Source: a virus. From it: DNA of 24,869 nt. How positions within the stretch are numbered: the first letter of the stretch is position 1; each line of letters starts with the position of its first letter. The stretch is from IMG/VR virus record IMGVR_UViG_3300042691_007835, positions 1-24,869 of that record, one strand, 5' to 3'. This document shows, piece after piece, positions 20,490 through 24,869 of this stretch. A model generated the notes under the pieces. It ran no database searches. It was given only the letters and a program-made list of their open reading frames with translations, and had not been told where the DNA came from. A program made the position numbers and the translations under genes.

Positions 20490-21119
20490 TTATTTACTTC
20501 CTTGATGTACGTCATGCATGAGTTCTTTTGCGTGTTTATCTGAAACATGCTCTGGAACTCCTTTACGGAATTCATGAAAATTTCCAGCATGTGCATGTTC
20601 TCTTTGCTTAGTTCCTGAAACTCCACTAGTACCTTCAGCATCTGGATCACGATGACCAGCAGAATGAACAGTTATCTTCTTAAAGTTGTAATGCCCGTGC
20701 CCTGACTTTTGGCCATTATACTTATGTAATAATGAATGCATCTCTTTTTTACGATCAGAGCCAACAACTACATGAAGATGTGTTACACCTTTCTTATGCA
20801 ATTCAGCAGCATGATGTAATATAGTTGGATGTTCTGAAGATGATGACTTAAAGCTAGTCTTTGGAGAATATCTCTTTAGATGCTTAAGCTTTTGCGCTGC
20901 AGTTAAAGGATTCTTTTTCTTATCTTGAGAATGACTTGTAACTACAGTATGGTCTGCTTTATGTTTATCAGCAACATCATGAACCTTATGGATAACTTGC
21001 ATATGACCTGTAGTCGGTGGATTCATACGACCAAAAGCTAGGACATGATGCTTATCCGAACCATGTCCTTTTTCGTCTTTATCTTCTTTGATATATTCTT
21101 TAAAGTTTAGCAATTCCAT
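20490..21119 (-). CDS. HxGH-type nucleotidyltransferase with capsid-targeting-like leader
   Basis: A 209-residue His/Lys-rich protein. The cytidylyltransferase-like fold is shown by LAFGRMNPPTTGHM (27-40, ATP/CTP binding), VVVGSDR (117-123) and SGVSGTKQREHA (165-176, equivalent to the ISxTxxR motif). Such enzymes join a nucleotide to NMN, pantetheine phosphate or related acceptors; the substrate here is unknown. The N-terminus MELLNFKEYIKED has the aromatic-x-x-aromatic-Ile-x-Glu pattern of the T4 capsid-targeting sequence, followed by KDEKGHGSDK, nearly identical to the linker of the ligase-like protein. Its start lies inside the DUF6321-like gene. Probably packaged in the head together with its neighbours. 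Confidence 0.75.
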   Translation of the reverse strand: MELLNFKEYIKEDKDEKGHGSDKHHVLAFGRMNPPTTGHMQVIHKVHDVADKHKADHTVVTSHSQDKKKNPLTAAQKLKHLKRYSPKTSFKSSSSEHPTILHHAAELHKKGVTHLHVVVGSDRKKEMHSLLHKYNGQKSGHGHYNFKKITVHSAGHRDPDAEGTSGVSGTKQREHAHAGNFHEFRKGVPEHVSDKHAKELMHDVHQGSK

Positions 21120-21394
21120 TTTCTTAATGCCTTATTAATGCGTGAATCAGGATCTCTTGCTGTTTTAGCTGATGTTAGTCTCTTTTTCATTCCACCCATA
21201 CGAGCACAGAATGATTTACGACGATTTGCAGCTTTACTACCTTTCTTTAATTTTGAAGGTTTAGTAGTAACAGCAGTTTGAAGATTTCCGCCTGTCTTTC
21301 TATTATAGGCATCTACTCCTTTCTGTGTCATACCACCTGAAGGACTAAAATGACCCTTCTTATCTTCTTCGAGATATTCTTTAAATGTAAGCAT
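21107..21394 (-). CDS. Small basic DUF6321-like protein with capsid-targeting-like leader
   Basis: 95 residues. The leader MLTFKEYLEED is followed by a basic domain: GGMTQKGVDAYNRKTG, KAANRRKSFCARMGGMKKR, and DPDSRINKALRKWNC at the end. This matches a small phage family I know as DUF6321, of unknown function; the conserved Cys pair and Arg/Lys content suggest nucleic-acid or metal binding. It starts at the last base of the ligase-like gene's stop (TAATG) and overlaps the nucleotidyltransferase gene by 13 bases. The leader is the cleanest match in the set to T4 internal protein leaders, so head packaging is inferred. Confidence 0.75.
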   Translation of the reverse strand: MLTFKEYLEEDKKGHFSPSGGMTQKGVDAYNRKTGGNLQTAVTTKPSKLKKGSKAANRRKSFCARMGGMKKRLTSAKTARDPDSRINKALRKWNC

Positions 21395-22578
21395 TATCGA
21401 TTCCTTAATAAATTAGCTCTACTAAATTCTTGTCTGTTAACAAGTTTAGTTGGAGCACCTTTGTGATTAACTACAAATCCTTCTGGGTTTGCTTCTTGAT
21501 TATCAATATGATGACTTAAACCACCATGATGTTGATTCAAAGTATTTACTAAGACATCTTTAGCCTTAGCAATGTGTTGATGCATTTTAAATAGGTTATC
21601 ATAATATTCTTTATTTTTTTGAATATGATTAACGTGTTCTTCTGCTTCGGCATGTTTTACATTAGCAGCTTTTGCTGTTTTAAGTTTACTTGCGGCTGCC
21701 TTAGCTTTGTCTAGAATGTGTTGTTGTAGACCTCTTGCTGAAGGTTTTTCTCCCTTACGAACGGTCTGATTAATATAAGTTACCATATGGCCACCCTCAC
21801 CTTGATGAGGTTCAGTTAATGGATACATCATTTTACCATGTTCGTCATGAATCTTTTTAGCAGCATCAATATGTTTTTGGAATTGAATTTGATTTACTTT
21901 AGAATAATCAGTTGTTGATGTATCATGTTCTGCTGTCTTATGCCATACGTCATCATTTTGTCTGAACTTATGCTCAATAGTAGGACTTGCCTTCATATCT
22001 TCTATGTTATTACCATGATATTGTTGATGAACAACTACACCAACTTTAGCATTTTTAATCTTGTTGGCATCTTGGCCATGAGCAGTATAGGTAATAGTAT
22101 TTGGTTTAAATGAAGCTGATCCTTCTGGATTATGTACTACATCACCATGACTAAACATTAAGTCTCCTTGGTACACGCCCTTTTTAGGTGTTACTTTTGG
22201 TAAATGTTCTAATGCATGATAAAGTTTAGCTGCAAGTTCTGGCTTATCTCCATGATGTAATTTAATGTCATCCACAGTATGATTGATCTTAGGATTCTTA
22301 TTAAATGCTGATTTTGTAGCTACAAAGAACTTACCAGTCTTTGGATGATGTCCAAAAACTATAGCTGGAGATCCATCATACTTCATAGTTAAACCTGAAT
22401 CTTTTTTACCAGACTTAATATGTTCATGAGCTTGTGTTAAAGCTCCAACTGTATGCTCGAATCCTTTTTTACCATGTAGTAATGGTCTATCCTCAGGATG
22501 ATGGATATGTTTTAACTTGTCAGAACCATGTCCTAACTCATCTTTTTCTTCTGTTAAAAAATCTATAAATGTTTTCAT
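21394..22578 (-). CDS. Ligase-superfamily (KxDG) nucleotidyltransferase with capsid-targeting-like leader
   Basis: A 394-residue protein with the marks of covalent nucleotidyltransferases. TMKYDGSPAIVFG (64-76) has the adenylation Lys66 in a KxDG motif, FFVATKSAFNK is motif III-like, VYQGDLMF (135-142) resembles the conserved GxL/M strand, PEGFVV (365-370) is motif IV and TKLV (377-380) is a motif V-like lysine. Members are DNA or RNA ligases and capping enzymes that transfer AMP or GMP. It is His-rich. The leader MKTFIDFLTEE is almost the same as that of T4 internal proteins, and the following KDELGHGSDK linker is shared with the nucleotidyltransferase two genes downstream. It may seal or cap nucleic acid early in infection after injection. 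Confidence 0.75.
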   Translation of the reverse strand: MKTFIDFLTEEKDELGHGSDKLKHIHHPEDRPLLHGKKGFEHTVGALTQAHEHIKSGKKDSGLTMKYDGSPAIVFGHHPKTGKFFVATKSAFNKNPKINHTVDDIKLHHGDKPELAAKLYHALEHLPKVTPKKGVYQGDLMFSHGDVVHNPEGSASFKPNTITYTAHGQDANKIKNAKVGVVVHQQYHGNNIEDMKASPTIEHKFRQNDDVWHKTAEHDTSTTDYSKVNQIQFQKHIDAAKKIHDEHGKMMYPLTEPHQGEGGHMVTYINQTVRKGEKPSARGLQQHILDKAKAAASKLKTAKAANVKHAEAEEHVNHIQKNKEYYDNLFKMHQHIAKAKDVLVNTLNQHHGGLSHHIDNQEANPEGFVVNHKGAPTKLVNRQEFSRANLLRNR

Positions 22579-23186
22579 TTTATTTGTGTAACCGTTCCGT
22601 CTGAATGGGCATGAAATGCCTCAAATTTAATCATAGGGAATAAGTATTGTAGTTTTAAGAATTCCTTAAGATTATTTATGCTATCGTCGAATAGCCTTAC
22701 CTTTGAGAATTGCTTGGTATCTAGATAGTTCTTAATGATGATAGCTTTCTTGAATGCTGGAATAAACTGACCAGCTATCTTACCGGCTCGTTCTACTCTT
22801 ACCTTATCGATATCGAATCCATACTTTCTAAATGTATCTAGGAATCTTTCTCTATCATCAAAGTCGTTTCTAGCTGTAACAATAACCACTTTAGAATTTG
22901 GATGTGATGCTGTATTCTTAACTATAGATTTAGCTTTGGCAAACATCTTCTTAATTGGAGTAGCTTCTCTGTAGAACTTCTCAGCATCAGCAAACTCGCT
23001 GAAGTCTTCAGTTTCACCTGGTTTTAGTTGGTAGGAGTTGAACTCTGATGTGGTAAGGGAGTGAATTACCTTACCTTTCTTTTTGATTAGTATCTTAGCG
23101 GTAGTGTGGAAGAGAGTGTCATCGATATCGAATATTGTAAGTCCACCATCTTTGTATTGCTTTGCATATTCTTTAAATTTGAGCAT
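22575..23186 (-). CDS. HAD-superfamily phosphatase in the internal-protein operon
   Basis: About 203 residues. HAD motifs are clear: motif I TIFDIDDTLFH (two Asp), motif II VVIVTARND, motif III a Lys in AFKKAIII, and motif IV VRLFDDS. Length and order match a phosphatase family common in marine phages; polynucleotide-end or small-molecule phosphate is a likely substrate. I choose ATG at 23186 because GGAAAAG lies just before it and the product then starts MLKFKEYAKQ like its neighbours; an in-frame ATG at 23195 is possible. The leader lacks the Leu-x-Glu cleavage site, having Ala and Gln instead. It overlaps the ligase-like gene as ATGA, suggesting the two act together, for example in end healing and sealing. 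Confidence 0.8.
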   Translation of the reverse strand: MLKFKEYAKQYKDGGLTIFDIDDTLFHTTAKILIKKKGKVIHSLTTSEFNSYQLKPGETEDFSEFADAEKFYREATPIKKMFAKAKSIVKNTASHPNSKVVIVTARNDFDDRERFLDTFRKYGFDIDKVRVERAGKIAGQFIPAFKKAIIIKNYLDTKQFSKVRLFDDSINNLKEFLKLQYLFPMIKFEAFHAHSDGTVTQIK

Positions 23187-23205
23187 CTTTTCCATCTATA
23201 GTTAT

Positions 23206-23234
23206 ATTATACTATACTTCCGATTTATTGTAAA
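23206..23234 (-). promoter_or_regulatory. Sigma70-like promoter before the internal-protein operon
   Basis: TATAAT at 23206-23211 and TTTACA at 23229-23234 with an ideal 17-base spacer, on the minus strand, directly before the HAD gene. The predicted transcript starts near 23199. It could give host-polymerase expression of this operon early in infection, besides late read-through. Confidence 0.55.
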
Positions 23235-23243
23235 CAAGTTTTT

Positions 23244-23270
23244 TGTAACAGAATTGTAACAGGATGTAAC
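23244..23270. repeat. Three TGTAAC iterons upstream of the promoter
   Basis: TGTAAC occurs at 23244-23249, 23255-23260 and 23265-23270, spaced 11 and 10 bases, i.e. one helical turn, just upstream of the -35 element. A fourth, partial copy (TGTAAA) is the -35 itself. Same-face spacing suggests an activator or repressor site. Confidence 0.45.
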
Positions 23271-24473
23271 CTATTTTAACAATTCCTTCTTAATCTGGGT
23301 GATCCTAGTCTTATCATTACTTTTTATTGCTTTGTATATATCATTAAACTTTTTAGTGTATCCCTGAACCACGGCGTTATTAGGCCATATCACCGCTCTA
23401 ACATTTGCATATCCGGCTTGATTGAGTCCTTGTTGCTCAGACTTAATCAAGAACATAGCTGGGGCGTATATTCCAAGCTCTTTAAGATTAAATGGCTTCT
23501 TAGATTTCAATAATGCTGGGTTCACAGTAGTGTGATAGGAACCCTTTAGTTCAAATACATTAAGACTCTTATTTTTAACTGGAATGAAACCTATATCTCC
23601 ATCAATAAGGATCGAACAGTTATCTAAACCAACTTTACCTGACTTATAGTCCTTGCCAAACATAACGGTATTGGCGACTGATTCATCATTAATCAGATCT
23701 GCAAAGTTAGAACCTTTTTTAAGCTTGTTAAAGTCATATCTTTTTTGAGAATCTTTTTTAACTCCAAGTGCTTCCATTACTTCATCAACCTTTTTAAGAA
23801 AGGTTTCTATAGCTTTATACTTTGCAGCATCTTTTCTATCTTTAATACCTAAATCAGACGAGAAGCCTCCATACTGTTGGAAGTCTCCTGGTTTAGAACC
23901 TTTCTTATGAGATACAAATACAACATTTTCTTTCTTGTATTTGAATACCATATCTGCTTTAGGTCTACCAGAGACTTGATCAAAGTCATCAACTTCATAG
24001 ACATGATCTCCAACTTTAAGTCGAACTGAGCCGTATTCCTTAATCAGTTTCTTTAATGCATCCTTTGTCTGTACGACTTGTTCAGATTCAACTGCTTCTG
24101 TTTTATCTGATTCAGATTTTACTCGATCTGGATATTTAAGTAGCCAATGAGCAGATACTAAAACAACCATATTCTCTTTTGAGATATTCAATGGAATAAT
24201 AAATGGGTCATACACCGCTTTGGCAGATCCTTTTGTAAAGGATGTCTTAAAACCAGTCGAGAATCCAGGAATAGATTTAACTGAACTCTTTCCTATTCTA
24301 AAAGCAACGCTCTTAGAAAAGATATAACATGTAACTGCACTGTTGTCTGAAAGGACATTAGATAATTTAGCCAATTCTGGATTGGCTACAAATACCTCTA
24401 AAAGTTTAGTTTTGACCTTAGTCACTGATCTCTGAGCAGCAACTATGTCTAATTCATTTTCGAATTTTGCCAT
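23271..24473 (-). CDS. Late protein with PD-(D/E)xK-like features, function uncertain
   Basis: This 400-residue soluble protein has no signal peptide. Residues 168-205 read SGRPKADMVFKYKK then VVFVSHKKGSKP and FQQYGGFS. This resembles the catalytic core of restriction-endonuclease-like folds (Asp174, then x-x-K at Lys190), but Ser/His replaces the usual acidic residue, so activity may be altered or lost. A later segment (FELKGSYHTT, 310-320) is another E-x-K. It is the first gene of the late block, directly behind an exact late promoter and GGA ribosome site. Possible roles are a nuclease acting on DNA ends or branched DNA, or a structural derivative of one. The family is not one I can name. 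Confidence 0.6.
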   Translation of the reverse strand: MAKFENELDIVAAQRSVTKVKTKLLEVFVANPELAKLSNVLSDNSAVTCYIFSKSVAFRIGKSSVKSIPGFSTGFKTSFTKGSAKAVYDPFIIPLNISKENMVVLVSAHWLLKYPDRVKSESDKTEAVESEQVVQTKDALKKLIKEYGSVRLKVGDHVYEVDDFDQVSGRPKADMVFKYKKENVVFVSHKKGSKPGDFQQYGGFSSDLGIKDRKDAAKYKAIETFLKKVDEVMEALGVKKDSQKRYDFNKLKKGSNFADLINDESVANTVMFGKDYKSGKVGLDNCSILIDGDIGFIPVKNKSLNVFELKGSYHTTVNPALLKSKKPFNLKELGIYAPAMFLIKSEQQGLNQAGYANVRAVIWPNNAVVQGYTKKFNDIYKAIKSNDKTRITQIKKELLK

Positions 24474-24504
24474 TATTATCCATCAATAATTGTTACTTAT
24501 CCAT

Positions 24505-24512
24505 TATTTATA
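24505..24512 (-). promoter_or_regulatory. T4-type late promoter (TATAAATA)
   Basis: An exact TATAAATA on the minus strand, 31 bases before the ATG of the 400-residue gene and immediately downstream of the helicase terminator. It fits a new late transcription unit starting here. Confidence 0.8.
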
Positions 24513-24516
24513 TAAT

Positions 24517-24539
24517 AAAAAAGGGAGCCGAAGCTCCCT
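24517..24539 (-). terminator. cUUCGg-loop rho-independent terminator after the helicase gene
   Basis: The minus strand reads AGGGAGC-TTCG-GCTCCCT followed by TTTTT, a seven-pair GC-rich stem with the very stable cUUCGg tetraloop. It begins five bases after the helicase stop and should end that transcript efficiently. Confidence 0.92.
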
Positions 24540-24543
24540 ATTC

Positions 24544-24869
24544 TTAAAACTTAAACCCTTCCGTCGTCAGTCGTTTACCTATCGGACTGGCGTCAAAGAC
24601 TGGTTTATCATCTTGCCCTGAGTCTGCAATATTATTCTGAGCAGAGATCTCTACATCGTACAACTTCATCTTAGATCTATCTACACCGATGACGAATCGT
24701 TTGTAATAAGATGGATCATTATATCGATTCTTTAATTGTTTAACCATGATCTGGCCAAGTTCTTCAAGTTCTTCGGTAGAGATAAGTGCTAGCATTAAGT
24801 CAACTGTTGCTGGCAAACCAAAGGATTCGGATGTGTCTTCTAGACCCGGGTCGGAATTCGTAAAACCGG
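24544..24869 (-). CDS. 41: Replicative DNA helicase (T4 gp41/DnaB-like), C-terminal part
   Basis: The frame is open to the right edge, so the 5' part is missing; about 108 residues are seen. The sequence GFTNSDPGLEDTSESFGLPA followed by LMLALISTEEL, GQIMVKQLKNRYNDP and KRFVIGVDRSKMKLYDVE is the end of the RecA-like SF4 helicase core (after the Walker B region; KNRYN is the conserved Lys/Arg-finger strand). A short tail ends GKRLTTEGFKF. The protein unwinds DNA at the phage fork with the gp61-like primase found at 6755-7774. A TTG at 24816 is in frame but is not the real start, because conserved sequence continues upstream of it. Confidence 0.85.
   Translation of the reverse strand, partial: GFTNSDPGLEDTSESFGLPATVDLMLALISTEELEELGQIMVKQLKNRYNDPSYYKRFVIGVDRSKMKLYDVEISAQNNIADSGQDDKPVFDASPIGKRLTTEGFKF

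Noticed and set aside
24814-24816. TTG at 24816 as start of a 90-residue gene.
   Set aside because: Conserved helicase sequence continues upstream to the window edge; this is an internal leucine codon.
24839-24859. XbaI, SmaI and EcoRI recognition sites clustered within 21 bases, resembling a cloning-vector polylinker.
   Set aside because: The same bases encode NSDPGLEDTSES in frame with the helicase, a natural continuation of the conserved protein, so contamination is unlikely.
1-24869. tRNA genes, CRISPR arrays, insertion sequences and integrase.
   Set aside because: I looked for cloverleaf-like sequences, regular spaced repeats and transposase motifs and saw none; gene packing leaves little room for them.

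Overview
The window looks like a section of a large, strictly lytic, T4-like (myovirus) phage genome of the marine type, AT-rich and infecting a Gram-negative host. Supporting signs are a T4 gp61-like primase, the C-terminal end of a gp41/DnaB-like helicase, class Ia ribonucleotide reductase genes, a GroES-type co-chaperonin, two exact T4-type late promoter octamers (TATAAATA), virion proteins of kinds common in marine T4-like phages, and an embedded Rz/Rz1 spanin pair. Every convincing gene lies on the minus strand, almost without gaps, with many ATGA, TAATG or longer stop/start overlaps. No photosynthesis gene, tRNA, integrase, transposon or CRISPR array was seen. Reading follows transcription, from high to low coordinates.

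Right edge (24869-24473): the C-terminal end of the replicative helicase, then a strong cUUCGg-loop terminator and a late promoter that opens the late block.

Late head/virion block (24473-11932): a 400-residue protein with weak PD-(D/E)xK-like features; then an operon of head-cargo candidates (HAD phosphatase, KxDG ligase-like nucleotidyltransferase, small basic DUF6321-like protein, HxGH-type nucleotidyltransferase). Two surface or fibre-like structural proteins, a lipoprotein and a small protein follow. A second late promoter drives a 597-residue nucleotidyltransferase/structural fusion, then come Dps, an 865-residue repeat polyprotein and an Ig-domain virion protein closed by a terminator. 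Several of these proteins begin with a leader in the same register as the T4 capsid-targeting sequence (aromatic at 4 and usually 7, Leu/Ile at 8, Glu at 10). I therefore infer that a set of enzymes is loaded into the capsid and trimmed by the prohead protease. This is the most interesting system in the window.

Lysis and small-gene block (11898-8629): two conserved phage hypotheticals, an Rz-like inner spanin with an Rz1 lipoprotein nested in another frame, an XhlA-like membrane protein, a pol-beta-like nucleotidyltransferase, a SpeD-family protein with an altered active site and a small membrane protein.

Replication and metabolism block (8619-1): GroES, a ClpP-like lipoprotein, the primase, an SGNH-like protein, myo-inositol-phosphate synthase, a small HAD phosphatase and a protein resembling the thymine pyrophosphorylase (DNA hypermodification) family, then NrdA, a small protein, a secreted DNA/RNA nuclease and the start of NrdB. 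The inositol synthase, phosphatase and pyrophosphorylase-like genes overlap and suggest an unusual DNA base modification, which is inference.
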